64,000 nt of DNA from Amycolatopsis sp. EV170708-02-1 (lineage in GTDB: Bacteria > Actinomycetota > Actinomycetes > Mycobacteriales > Pseudonocardiaceae), in NCBI RefSeq assembly GCF_022479115.1, contig NZ_CP092497.1, positions 5,518,001 through 5,582,000 on the forward strand. The letters are read 5' to 3'. A program made the position numbers and the translations under genes. Below, one piece after another: positions 17,298 to 24,974 of the stretch (within the stretch, counting starts at the first letter, position 1; every line of letters starts with the position of its first letter). The notes beneath the pieces were generated by a model. The model saw only the letters and a list, made by a program, of their open reading frames with translations, was not told the DNA's origin and ran no database searches.

Positions 17298-18482
17298 TCA
17301 GCTCGGCAGGAGCGCTCCGGCGAGCGCGAGCACCGTTCCGGCGCAGGCCGCGGCGAGGATCGTGGTCACCACTCCGCGCCGCAGCACGAACAGCAGGACC
17401 CCGGCACCGGCGAGCACGGCGTACTGCCATCCCTGGGTCAGGCTGAGCGCGAGCGGGATCGCCGAGCCGAGGATGGCGCCGACCGCCGCCGGACCTGCGC
17501 CGTCGAGGAACGCCCGCACGTTCGGATTGCCGCGCAACCGGTCGAAATGCTTGGCACCGAACAGGATGAACAGGAACGACGGCGCGAACGCGACCACCGA
17601 GGCCAGGATGCCTCCGGTGAGACCGGCCGCCGCGTAACCGACGACGGCGACGGTCTGCACCACCGGGCCGGGCGTGACCTGGCCGAGCGCGACCGCGTTG
17701 AGGAACTCCCCCGCGCTCATCCAGTGGTAGGTGTTCACCGCGTCGTCCTGCATGAGCGGGATGATCACGAAGCCACCGCCGTAGGACAGCATCCCGACCT
17801 TGAGCGCCACCCACGCGACCGACGCGAACACGCCGGCGCCCGCGACCGCGGCTGCCCAGGATTGGGCGGGCACGGCGAACAACGCGGCGCTGGACTCACC
17901 CCGGCGCGCGCGGTTCACGGTCAGTTCGACCACGCCGCAGCCCAGCAGGACCAGCACCAGCCACGGGCCGAGCACGGCGGCCGACACGACACCCGCCAGG
18001 ACGTACAGGGCCCAGCGCACGCGGCCGGTGGTGGCCGCGCGCCGCCAGCCCGCCGGGATCAGGCCTGCCCCCGCGTGCACCGCGACGGCAGCGACCGCCG
18101 CACCCGCGCCCGCGCCGGCCCCACGCACCCAGGCGGGCGGGGATCCCGTGAGGAACAGCGCGGCCAGCGCCAGGATCACGACGAGGCCGGGCACGATGAA
18201 CGCCGCGCCGCCGACCAGCGCCCCCGCGCGGCCGCGCACGCGCCACGCGGTGAAGATCGCGAGCTGCGTCGACGCCGGGCCGGGCAGCAGGTTGCAGGCG
18301 GCGATCGCGTCCTCGAATTCCTGATCCGACAGCCATTCCCGGCGCTGCACGCACAGCTTGCGGAGCAGGGCGATGTGGGTGGGCGGCCCGCCGAAGCCGA
18401 TGCAGCCGATCCGGCCCCATTCCCGCAGGACGGTCCCCAGGCCCGGCGCGGCGACGGAGTCCTCTGTGGACTTTCCCGGCAT
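17298..18482 (-). CDS. chrA: Chromate transporter, two-domain CHR family
   Basis: About 394-aa membrane protein with two homologous CHR halves. The first has GFGGPPTHIALLR near residue 30 and LLPGPASTQLA; the second has a matching LSYGGGFVIIPLMQ and GQVTPGPVVQTVAVVGY. It exports chromate by proton or sulfate exchange. Last gene of the arsR-arsC / VOC / chrA run. The start is uncertain: ATG 18482 has GGAG upstream, whereas a TTG at 18512 overlaps the VOC stop. Confidence 0.9.
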   Translation of the reverse strand: MPGKSTEDSVAAPGLGTVLREWGRIGCIGFGGPPTHIALLRKLCVQRREWLSDQEFEDAIAACNLLPGPASTQLAIFTAWRVRGRAGALVGGAAFIVPGLVVILALAALFLTGSPPAWVRGAGAGAGAAVAAVAVHAGAGLIPAGWRRAATTGRVRWALYVLAGVVSAAVLGPWLVLVLLGCGVVELTVNRARRGESSAALFAVPAQSWAAAVAGAGVFASVAWVALKVGMLSYGGGFVIIPLMQDDAVNTYHWMSAGEFLNAVALGQVTPGPVVQTVAVVGYAAAGLTGGILASVVAFAPSFLFILFGAKHFDRLRGNPNVRAFLDGAGPAAVGAILGSAIPLALSLTQGWQYAVLAGAGVLLFVLRRGVVTTILAAACAGTVLALAGALLPS

Positions 18483-18508
18483 CGAGGGCTCCGGCTCGTG
18501 GTGCGGGG

Positions 18509-18892
18509 TCAACGGGCCGCGGGCTGGAACAGTTCGACCGGATTGCCCGCCGGGTCGTCGAACACGATCTGACGGCCACCCGGCCCGGTCACGACGTCAC
18601 TGCGGAACGGGACGCCGTCCGCGCGCAGCCTGGCGACTTCGGCGTCGATGTCGTCGACGACGAGATGGATGCGGTTCCAGCCGCCCGGGGCCGGTTTCGT
18701 GCCGTCCGGCATCGGACGGCCCGCCGAACTCGCCGGACCGCTGAGGAGCAGCCGGAGATTCCCGCGCACCACGTCGGCGAACGCGGGCAACACGCTCGAA
18801 CGCACCGCGAAACCCAGGTGCCCGGTGTAGAACTCGACGGCGGCCTCGACGTCGTCGACCAGGTAACGCACACTCACCAAATCCGAAGTCAT
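18509..18892 (-). CDS. VOC (glyoxalase/bleomycin-resistance) family protein
   Basis: 127-aa protein with paired beta-alpha-beta-beta-beta modules: start VRYLVDDVEAAVEFYTGHLG and end VVTGPGGRQIVFDDPAGNPVELF. It sits 7 bp after the ArsR-ArsC gene and directly before chrA, so it is probably co-transcribed under arsenical control. It has no cysteines, so it is not the C-As lyase ArsI, which needs vicinal cysteines. Substrate unknown. Confidence 0.85.
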   Translation of the reverse strand: MTSDLVSVRYLVDDVEAAVEFYTGHLGFAVRSSVLPAFADVVRGNLRLLLSGPASSAGRPMPDGTKPAPGGWNRIHLVVDDIDAEVARLRADGVPFRSDVVTGPGGRQIVFDDPAGNPVELFQPAAR

Positions 18893-18899
18893 GTCCTGT

Positions 18900-19655
18900 T
18901 CACCTCATCATTGCTGTCAGGAACCCGATCCGGCGATCCAGTTCGGCGGCGAGACGGCGGAACGCCGGATAGGTCTCGCCGGCCTCGTCGGCTTCCTTGG
19001 CCGGGTCCGGCAGGCTCCAGTGGATGACGCGCGGATGCCCGGGGAACTCCGGGCAGACCTCGCGGACCCGGTCACAAAGGCTGATCACCCAATGGAATCG
19101 CCTGCGCCGAAGACCGTCCACATGGGAGGGTTCGTGGGTCAGGGCGATGCCTCGCTCGGCGAGCACGCGCACGGCGTCGGGATGCACCGGTTTCGGATGG
19201 CTGCCCGCGCTGGACACCTCGACCCGCGAACCGGCCCGGTGCCGCAGCAGCGCCTCGGCCATCGGAGAGCGCCCGCTGTTCCCGGTGCACACGAACAGCA
19301 CCTTGAGCCGGGGTCCGGCCCTCTTCGGGCCGGACCCGATCGGCGCCAGGGCGGGATGCAGCGAACCTCCCGCCTCGGCGAGCGCGTCCGCGCACCGCTC
19401 CAGATCGAGGTGGTAGTAGGTGTCACGGCCGTCGAAGCTGCTTCTCCGCGCGGTGACCAGCTCCGCGGCCCGCAGCTTGCCCAGGTGATAGGACACCAGG
19501 TTCTGCGGCTGCCCGACCAGGTCGACCAGCTCCCGCACCCGGCGGTCGCCGTGCGACAGCTCGCGCAGCAGCCGCCAGCGCAGCGGATCGCTCGCCAGCC
19601 GTACGAACGGCGGCGGATCGGCCGTCTCGAAGGTCGCCACCGCCCGAAGATACAT
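18900..19655 (-). CDS. ArsR repressor - ArsC arsenate reductase fusion
   Basis: 251-aa fusion. Residues about 15-100 form a winged-helix ArsR domain (LVSYHLGKLRAAELV as recognition helix); residues about 117-250 form a low-molecular-weight phosphatase-type arsenate reductase with the P-loop CTGNSGRS near residue 123 and a downstream CDRVREVCPEFPG. A single product could sense and reduce arsenate. ATG 19655 lies inside the operator, so the transcript is probably leaderless and autoregulated. Heads an operon with VOC and chrA. Confidence 0.9.
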   Translation of the reverse strand: MYLRAVATFETADPPPFVRLASDPLRWRLLRELSHGDRRVRELVDLVGQPQNLVSYHLGKLRAAELVTARRSSFDGRDTYYHLDLERCADALAEAGGSLHPALAPIGSGPKRAGPRLKVLFVCTGNSGRSPMAEALLRHRAGSRVEVSSAGSHPKPVHPDAVRVLAERGIALTHEPSHVDGLRRRRFHWVISLCDRVREVCPEFPGHPRVIHWSLPDPAKEADEAGETYPAFRRLAAELDRRIGFLTAMMR

Positions 19656-19673
19656 CAACGCAGGTTGATATAT
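19650..19673. promoter_or_regulatory. ArsR-type operator
   Basis: ATACATCAAC (19650-19659) and GTTGATATAT (19664-19673) form a 10-bp inverted repeat with one mismatch and a 4-bp centre, matching the classic ATCAA-N-TTGAT ArsR/SmtB site. It overlaps the start codon of the ArsR-ArsC fusion and faces the divergent small gene. Confidence 0.75.
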
Positions 19674-19740
19674 CTAGACCTCGACGCCCGGAGACCGTTA
19701 TCGTCGTGGGGTGCCGTCTCCCCGAGAACGTGGAGTTGTG

Positions 19741-19962
19741 ATGACCGCACAGCCGCCGCATCTGCCGCCCAGCGACGAAAACCTCGAGAAACTGGTCGAT
19801 ACGCTGACCGAGCGCTTCCCCGCCGGCCGCGAGGAGGTCGGGGCGATCGTCCACCGGAACTTCACCGAACTCAGCTCCCACGCCCCGGTGGACGTCTACC
19901 TGCTCCAGCTGACCGAAGGAAAGGCCGCGGACGAACTTCGCGCCCGCTACCCGGCGCGATAA
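19741..19962 (+). CDS. Small three-helix-bundle dimerization-domain protein
   Basis: 73-aa helical protein (ENLEKLVDTLTERFP, then EEVGAIVHRNFTELS, then VYLLQLTEGKAADELR) resembling the N-terminal three-helix dimerization domain found on some actinobacterial mycothiol-dependent arsenate reductases, here on its own. It faces the ArsR-ArsC fusion across the operator and may partner it. GGAG 5 nt before ATG 19741 fixes the start. Recognition is from memory of the pattern. Confidence 0.65.
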   Translation: MTAQPPHLPPSDENLEKLVDTLTERFPAGREEVGAIVHRNFTELSSHAPVDVYLLQLTEGKAADELRARYPAR

Positions 19963-20276
19963 GAACCGCGCCGGGACAGGGCCAGCCCGCCCAGTGCCGC
20001 GGCGATCAGCCCGATCACCAAGGCAACGAAGCCGCCGACGATCCCGTAGCCCGTGCCGGGGCCGCCCTTGGCCGCGACCACCACGAACGCGCCGCCCGCC
20101 ATGGCGAGCAGCCCCGCCGTCAGTGCCACGACGGCTCCTCGCCGGGTGTCGCCGGAACGGCTCCGTGCGAGCGCCAGCCCTCCCACGACCACGCCGATCA
20201 CCCCCGCCAGCGCGGCGATCAAGGACCAGAGGCGCCCTGGGGTCAGGTAGTCGGCGGACAGCAAGTGGACGGTCAT
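19947..20276 (-). CDS. Small membrane protein (DUF6223-like)
   Basis: 109-aa protein with three hydrophobic helices (about 17-37, 50-70 and 76-98) and a short basic tail RRGSYRAG. The start LTPGRLWSLIAAL recalls DUF6223. It overlaps the preceding convergent gene by 16 bp. AAGGAG precedes the ATG. Function unknown; the neighbouring two-component system is divergent. Confidence 0.7.
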   Translation of the reverse strand: MTVHLLSADYLTPGRLWSLIAALAGVIGVVVGGLALARSRSGDTRRGAVVALTAGLLAMAGGAFVVVAAKGGPGTGYGIVGGFVALVIGLIAAALGGLALSRRGSYRAG

Positions 20277-20393
20277 GGGGTGCTCCTTCGCTCGATGGCT
20301 GATGTCCGCCGATGGTGTCCGGCGGACCCGCCCCGCGTCGTCCGGTGAACGCAGGCATTCCGGACTGCCGCCGAGGTCGTGGAAACCCCGGGA

Positions 20394-20411
20394 CTACCGC
20401 GTTCGTGGTAG
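20394..20411. promoter_or_regulatory. Candidate autoregulatory site of the two-component system
   Basis: CTACCGCG and CGTGGTAG form an 8-bp inverted repeat with one mismatch and a 2-bp centre, 58 bp before the sensor kinase start. NarL-type response regulators bind short dyads of this kind. A second inverted repeat, GTCCGCCG/CGGCGGAC, lies about 90 bp further upstream. Confidence 0.35.
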
Positions 20412-20469
20412 CCGGCGGATCGTTCGCGCGGAGGAGTCGCACGCGGGGACGGCTGGCTAGGGTGCGTAC

Positions 20470-21573
20470 ATGAACAGGGTCCGGGACTGGGCGATCGCCG
20501 TCGGGGTGACGGTGGTCCTGCTGGTCACGGCACTGTCCGATGAGGACACCACCACGAGTCTCGGCCCGCTGGGCCACGTGGCGCTGGTCGCCGGTGGCCT
20601 GGCGCTCGCCGCGCACCGCCGGGCGCCCCTCACCGTCCTGGCCGTGACCGCGGTATGCGCGCTGGGGTACCAGGCCGTGGGTTTCACCGTGCCCGCCGTC
20701 GCCTATCTGGTCGCGGTCTACGCCGCCGTCCGCGCCGGGCACCGGATCGCCGCCGTCGCGGGGTCGGTGCTCATGATCGTCGCGCTCCCGCTCGTGCTTC
20801 TGGCCTCCGCCAACGCCTCTTCCGTCGGCGAGGCACTCGCACAGAGCCGAGACGCTCTTCAGCTGGCCTGGCTGATCGCCGCCGGCGCGGCGGGTGAAGC
20901 GCTGCGACAGGCCGAACGGCGGGCCGACGAGGCCGAGCGCACCCGCGAGGAGACCGCGCGGCGCCGGGCCGACGAAGAGCGGCTGCACATCGCGCGGGAA
21001 CTGCACGATTCGCTCACCCACCAGATCTCCGTCATCAAGGTGCAGGCCGAGGTCGCCGTCCACCTGGCCACCAAACGGGGCGAGGCGGTGCCGGAGTCGT
21101 TGCTCGCGATCCGCGAGGCCGGCCGTGAGGCGACCAGGGAGCTGCGAGCGACCCTGGAGGCACTGCGGGACGACGAGACCGATGCGCCGTACGGGCTCGA
21201 CCGGATCGCCGACCTGGTCGAACGGGCGCAGGCGGCCGGTCTGGACGCGACGCTCACCGTCGAAGGGCGGCGGCGCGACCTGCCCGCGGCCGTGGACCGC
21301 GCCGCGTACCGGATCGTCCAGGAATCCTTGACCAACGTCGCCCGGCATGCCGCGGCGACGACCGCGTCGGTGCGGATCGATCACCGGCCAGGTGCCCTCG
21401 CGATCCAGATCGACGACGACGGCAAGGCCACCCCGGGCACCGCCCCGATCCCCGGTGTCGGGCTGCTGGGGATGCGTGAACGGGTCACCGCGCTCGGCGG
21501 CCGTCTCGACGCCGGGCCCCGAGACGCGGGCGGTTTCTCCATCCGGGCAGAACTTCCCTTGGAGGCGCCGTGA
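20470..21573 (+). CDS. Sensor histidine kinase, NarL/DesK type
   Basis: 367-aa membrane kinase: four to five helices in residues 1-140, a charged coiled coil (145-170), a HisKA_3 dimerization domain with phospho-acceptor H179 in ARELHDSLTHQ, and an HATPase domain (about 260-365) with N-box QESLTNVARHA and G-box GVGLLGMRERV. Works with the downstream regulator; signal unknown. Confidence 0.92.
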   Translation: MNRVRDWAIAVGVTVVLLVTALSDEDTTTSLGPLGHVALVAGGLALAAHRRAPLTVLAVTAVCALGYQAVGFTVPAVAYLVAVYAAVRAGHRIAAVAGSVLMIVALPLVLLASANASSVGEALAQSRDALQLAWLIAAGAAGEALRQAERRADEAERTREETARRRADEERLHIARELHDSLTHQISVIKVQAEVAVHLATKRGEAVPESLLAIREAGREATRELRATLEALRDDETDAPYGLDRIADLVERAQAAGLDATLTVEGRRRDLPAAVDRAAYRIVQESLTNVARHAAATTASVRIDHRPGALAIQIDDDGKATPGTAPIPGVGLLGMRERVTALGGRLDAGPRDAGGFSIRAELPLEAP

Positions 21574-21607
21574 TCCGCGCCGACGTACTCTTTCCCGCGG
21601 AGGCGCC

Positions 21608-22285
21608 ATGATCACCGTCTTGTTGGTGGACGACCAGCCTCTCCTCCGCAGCGGGTTCCGCGCGCTCCTGGACGTCGAGGACGACATCGAGGTCGTGGCC
21701 GAAGCCGCCGACGGCGGCGAAGGCGTCGCGCTCGCCAGGAAGCATTTGCCCGATATCGCGCTCATCGACATCCAGATGCCCGGGGTCGACGGCATCGAGG
21801 CGACCAGGCGCATCACCGCCGACCCGGCGTTGTCCGGGGTGCACGTCGTGATCCTGACCAACTACGGCTTGGACGAGTACGTCTTCAACGCGCTGCGCGC
21901 GGGCGCGGCGGGATTCCTCGTCAAGGACATCGAGCCCGAAGACTTCCTGCACGCCGTTCGTGTCGCCGCGCGCGGCGACGCGCTGCTCGCGCCTTCGATC
22001 ACCCGTAAGCTGATCGACCGGTACGTCACCGTCCCGCTCGGCGGCGGCAGCGGTACCGGGCTGAAGGAACTGACCAACCGTGAACGCGAAGCCGTGGTCC
22101 TGGTCGCGCGAGGCCTGTCCAACGACGAGATCGCCGGCCAGATGGTGATCAGCCCGTTGACCGCGAAGACCCACGTCAATCGCGCCATGACCAAACTCCA
22201 CGCCCGCGACCGCGCGCAACTCGTGATCCTCGCCTACGAATCGGGCCTCGTCGCACCCGGCGAGCGGTCAGGGCCAGCTACCTGA
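21608..22285 (+). CDS. Response regulator, NarL/LuxR type
   Basis: 225-aa regulator: receiver domain with acidic pair D8-D9, phospho-acceptor D54 (LIDIQMPG) and the conserved Thr and Lys (LTN, VKD), then a LuxR HTH (LTNREREAVVLVARGLSNDEIA). Cognate partner of the upstream kinase. GGAGGCGCC precedes both a GTG at 21570 and this ATG at 21608, a small local duplication; the ATG gives the canonical receiver N-terminus. Confidence 0.92.
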   Translation: MITVLLVDDQPLLRSGFRALLDVEDDIEVVAEAADGGEGVALARKHLPDIALIDIQMPGVDGIEATRRITADPALSGVHVVILTNYGLDEYVFNALRAGAAGFLVKDIEPEDFLHAVRVAARGDALLAPSITRKLIDRYVTVPLGGGSGTGLKELTNREREAVVLVARGLSNDEIAGQMVISPLTAKTHVNRAMTKLHARDRAQLVILAYESGLVAPGERSGPAT

Positions 22286-22630
22286 ACCTCCCCTGGCCGC
22301 CCTGGCCGCTTTTCCGGTGCCACGTGGGAAACCGTGTTTGCCGAGCCGGACCTCGGCCAGCTCGTCCGCGCTGGTCATCGTGAAGAACAGCCCCAGGAAG
22401 AGGCTCAGCATCAACGCGCCCAGCACCGCGGGCACGGGCAGCGGGGTGAGCGTCACCAGGAGCACGAACGCGATCGCGAGCCACGGCAACGCCTCGAAAC
22501 AGATCCGGACGGCGAACCTCAGCAGCCACGTGCGCGAGGTCGCGTCGTACAGCACCCACTCCCGGTATCGCTCCGGCAGGCGTCGCCCGTAGACGTACTG
22601 CACCCACCGGATCGGCCCCGGCCTGTCCAT
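22268..22630 (-). CDS. DUF5313-like two-helix membrane protein
   Basis: 120-aa protein: N-terminal RPGPIRWVQYVYGRRLPERY typical of the family, then two hydrophobic helices (about 47-67 and 68-88), then a basic Gly/Ala-rich tail. Converges on and overlaps the response regulator by 18 bp. GGGAGGTGA precedes the ATG. Function unknown. Confidence 0.75.
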   Translation of the reverse strand: MDRPGPIRWVQYVYGRRLPERYREWVLYDATSRTWLLRFAVRICFEALPWLAIAFVLLVTLTPLPVPAVLGALMLSLFLGLFFTMTSADELAEVRLGKHGFPRGTGKAARAARGGSGSWP

Positions 22631-22739
22631 CGCGAATCACCTCCCGTCCGGGAGAACGGGCCACTACCGGGAGGGGTACCCGCTTCGCGTCGATCCATGT
22701 ACGCGAATTCCGCACACGGGATCATTCCCGCGAATCACT

Positions 22740-23495
22740 TCAGCGATCCCCGACCCACCGGTAGTGATGGCTCGGCCGCCCGATCCTTCCGTGGCGGACG
22801 GACATCGTCGCTTCTCCGTGATTGACCAGCTGGCGCAGATAGCGGCCCGCGGCGACCGTCGACAGGCCGCACCGTTCGGCGATATCGGGTACTGACATCG
22901 TGTGATCGTGCTGGCGGAGCACGGTCGACACCTGGTCACGAGTGCTGCCGGACGCCGGACGGCTCCGGGTGCGCCTCGCGTGGACCGCGGGCAGCAACTC
23001 GTTCACGACGCGCCGGCTGAGCACTGCGTCGGGCGGCAGGCCGGCCAGCTTGCGTCCACGGTCACGCCAGCCCACCGCACACTCACTGACCGAATCCGCG
23101 TCGAACGGCGGCACCAGACAGCCCAGGACGCCGAACCGCGCGGCGTTGCGCACCACGGACGCCTTCGGTCGTTCCGTGACGATGACGAGATCGCTGAAGT
23201 GGCGCCCGGGGTCGCGAAGCCGATGCAGAAGCGTCAAGCCGCCGTCGGGAATCCTGTCCAGGGACAGCACCGTCAGATCGGGCTGCAGATCTTCGAGGGC
23301 GCGCGGCAGGGCTTTCGCGGCGCGCGCCCCGGAGACGGACTCCAGGTCGGGAACCTTCCGCAGGCCCGCCAAGATCGTCGCCTGGTGCGGACCGCCGACG
23401 CTCACCAAGACCCGGTACGGAGTACACGAGTCGGTCACGTCGTCCGAACGGTCCCAGGGCCCTCGCTCATCATCCTGTCGATCAAGTACCCCCAT
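22740..23495 (-). CDS. Atypical response regulator with degenerate receiver (CitB/DcuR-like)
   Basis: About 251 aa. Residues about 25-150 align with CitB/DcuR receivers but have lost the phosphorylation machinery: the acidic pair is replaced (VLVSVGGPH), the Asp position reads Leu in VLSLDRIPDGG, and the switch Lys is Pro in CLVPPFD. The C-terminus (about 190-251) is a winged HTH. No kinase gene is adjacent. It diverges from the biosynthetic operon and is the likely pathway regulator, perhaps sensing a ligand directly as known for other atypical regulators. ATG 23495 sits 6 bp after a -10, implying a leaderless message. Confidence 0.75.
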   Translation of the reverse strand: MGVLDRQDDERGPWDRSDDVTDSCTPYRVLVSVGGPHQATILAGLRKVPDLESVSGARAAKALPRALEDLQPDLTVLSLDRIPDGGLTLLHRLRDPGRHFSDLVIVTERPKASVVRNAARFGVLGCLVPPFDADSVSECAVGWRDRGRKLAGLPPDAVLSRRVVNELLPAVHARRTRSRPASGSTRDQVSTVLRQHDHTMSVPDIAERCGLSTVAAGRYLRQLVNHGEATMSVRHGRIGRPSHHYRWVGDR

Positions 23496-23501
23496 GTAGG
23501 C

Positions 23502-23530
23502 TGTATACCAATTGCACCGACAGTTGGCAA
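23502..23530 (-). promoter_or_regulatory. Near-consensus promoter, leaderless regulator transcript
   Basis: On the minus strand TTGCCA (23530-23525) and TATACA (23507-23502) are 17 bp apart, an almost ideal housekeeping-sigma promoter. The -10 ends 6 bp before the ATG at 23495, so transcription should begin at the start codon. The rest of the spacer to 23703 is AT-richer than its surroundings and must hold the promoter of the opposite operon. Confidence 0.65.
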
Positions 23531-23703
23531 GCAACTTTCGTTCAGTTCCGCAGGCCGCTGGTTTCTAAAGTTTCAAAACGCCGTCCAATGCTCCGATCAG
23601 GTCCACGAATTCCGATCCCTTGACGTTTTACGAATGCCTCGCGATGCTGGAGATCGCACCCCGACACAGACGTTGATTTCGATTTCGGGAAGGCGACGAG
23701 AGA

Positions 23704-24024
23704 ATGTCAACGAATATCGGAGATGCTGCCGATTCACCCGATTTCGGATTGGTCATGCCGGTTTCCCTCCCCGCCGACGGCCGTGTTCCCGATTCGGTCA
23801 CCGGAGCCGCCACGACCGCGGAATACGACGGTTACTTCCGCATCTCTCGCGAAGAGGGCGACCTGACCGGCTGGACCCGGAGCTGTCTCGGTGCCACGGG
23901 CAGGCTCATGGACGACCTGCCTTCCGGCGGACTGACGGACGCGGAGCGGGCCGACCTGATGTGCGGTCTCGTACTCGTCTTGCAGTCCACTTTGGAGCGA
24001 TGGCTGGCCGTCGCGAGCCGCTGA
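23704..24024 (+). CDS. Unknown small protein, first gene of biosynthetic operon
   Basis: 106 aa, not recognised. The N-terminal 40 residues are low in charge and probably extended; the rest is acidic and helix-forming (LTDAERADLMCGLVLVLQS, ending TLERWLAVASR). No signal peptide or membrane segment. AAGGCGACGAGAG precedes the ATG. It starts the co-directional gene run leading to the NRPS and P450 genes and may be a partner of the next protein. Confidence 0.6.
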   Translation: MSTNIGDAADSPDFGLVMPVSLPADGRVPDSVTGAATTAEYDGYFRISREEGDLTGWTRSCLGATGRLMDDLPSGGLTDAERADLMCGLVLVLQSTLERWLAVASR

Positions 24025-24057
24025 CCGCGGCCCGCCAGTACCCCAGGGAGTCCATCC

Positions 24058-24591
24058 ATGCCCCGAGCTTCCACGCTTTTCCCTGGTCACGCCGATGCCA
24101 TCCGCCGGTGGAAACTCGGCCACCAGGTGTTCCACCTCAAGCTGATCGTCATGAACAGCACACTCGTCGAGCTCCACGCGGCGTGCGGCTCGGCTCACTG
24201 GGAAGACGCGGAGCGTCTGCTGCACCGCCTCACCTGCCTCTACGACGCGGCCACGGCCAGCATGAAATACGCCGCGGACTTCCCGCCGCACGCCTACCGC
24301 GACCTGATCCGGCCGTCCATGGACGAACCGTTCCTGAGCCCCGGATTCTCCGGAACGCTCAACCACGATCACGGCCTGATGCTGGACCACCTGCGCGAAT
24401 TGCGCACCCGGTTGCGGCAGCACCGCGACGCCGGAACCCTGCCGCGGTCCACGACGAGAGCGGCCAAGGCGTTGTGGTCCGCGCAGGCGCGTAACCGGCG
24501 CCATCACCTGCTCGTCTGCGAGCGGTTCGTCCCGGGTGGCGAATCACAGCTGCGGGAATTCCTCGGCAGGCAGGACACCGCCGATCACTGA
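24058..24591 (+). CDS. Unknown histidine-rich helical protein
   Basis: 177 aa, not recognised. Almost entirely predicted helix, with histidines at regular places (WKLGHQVFHLKL, FSGTLNHDHGLMLDHLREL, RNRRHHLLVC) that could bind metal or haem. All-helical haem oxygenases of aromatic amino acids are one possible class, but no family signature is evident. Ribosome site AGGGAG before ATG. It is 33 bp after the previous gene and 20 bp before the next, so the three are co-transcribed. Confidence 0.65.
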   Translation: MPRASTLFPGHADAIRRWKLGHQVFHLKLIVMNSTLVELHAACGSAHWEDAERLLHRLTCLYDAATASMKYAADFPPHAYRDLIRPSMDEPFLSPGFSGTLNHDHGLMLDHLRELRTRLRQHRDAGTLPRSTTRAAKALWSAQARNRRHHLLVCERFVPGGESQLREFLGRQDTADH

Positions 24592-24611
24592 ATCGCGAGA
24601 AAGGAACACCC

Positions 24612-24944
24612 ATGATCACCGTCAAGGAAACGTGGTACCTGCGCGAAGACATCGCCGACCGGGCGATGGAACTGATGCAGGAGATGGACGACCTCACCGG
24701 GCCCAACGCACACGACGATCCGGGATGGGCAGGCCACGCCAGGTTCTTCCGCCGCGAAACCGAACCCGGCCAAGTGATCATGATCTACCCCTGGCGCAGC
24801 CACGAGGACCATGCCCGGTTGCGCGCCGCCGAAAAGTCCCTTCTCGCCGAGTTCCACACGAAGTACTGCACGCGCGAGAGGGATATCGAGTACTTGGAGG
24901 AACTGCCGGTGGACGTCGACGGCGAGCACGGTCACGGCCACTGA
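24612..24944 (+). CDS. Small alpha/beta-barrel-like protein with His tail
   Basis: 110 aa, with alternating strand and helix segments (VKETWYLRE, helix IADRAMELMQEM, HARFFRRE, QVIMIYPW, helix, DIEYLEEL), the pattern of dimeric alpha/beta-barrel proteins such as ABM monooxygenases. It ends in HGHGH, a possible metal-binding tail. Whether it is an enzyme or a chaperone in the pathway is unknown. AGAAAGGAAC precedes the ATG. Confidence 0.6.
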   Translation: MITVKETWYLREDIADRAMELMQEMDDLTGPNAHDDPGWAGHARFFRRETEPGQVIMIYPWRSHEDHARLRAAEKSLLAEFHTKYCTRERDIEYLEELPVDVDGEHGHGH

Positions 24945-24974
24945 GGCGCACCGATCCGACAGAGAGGACCCGCC

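Noticed and set aside
18509..18892. C-As lyase ArsI
   Set aside because: VOC fold next to ArsR-ArsC, but the protein contains no cysteine and ArsI needs vicinal cysteines to bind the arsenical.
21541..21607. Extra small gene between kinase and response regulator
   Set aside because: A GTG after GGAGGCGCC at 21570 could start a short frame, but it is out of frame with the response regulator and the ATG at 21608 gives a canonical receiver N-terminus.
24058..24591. Tryptophan 2,3-dioxygenase assignment
   Set aside because: All-helical and histidine-rich, but the TDO/IDO haem motifs cannot be placed, so it is left as unknown.
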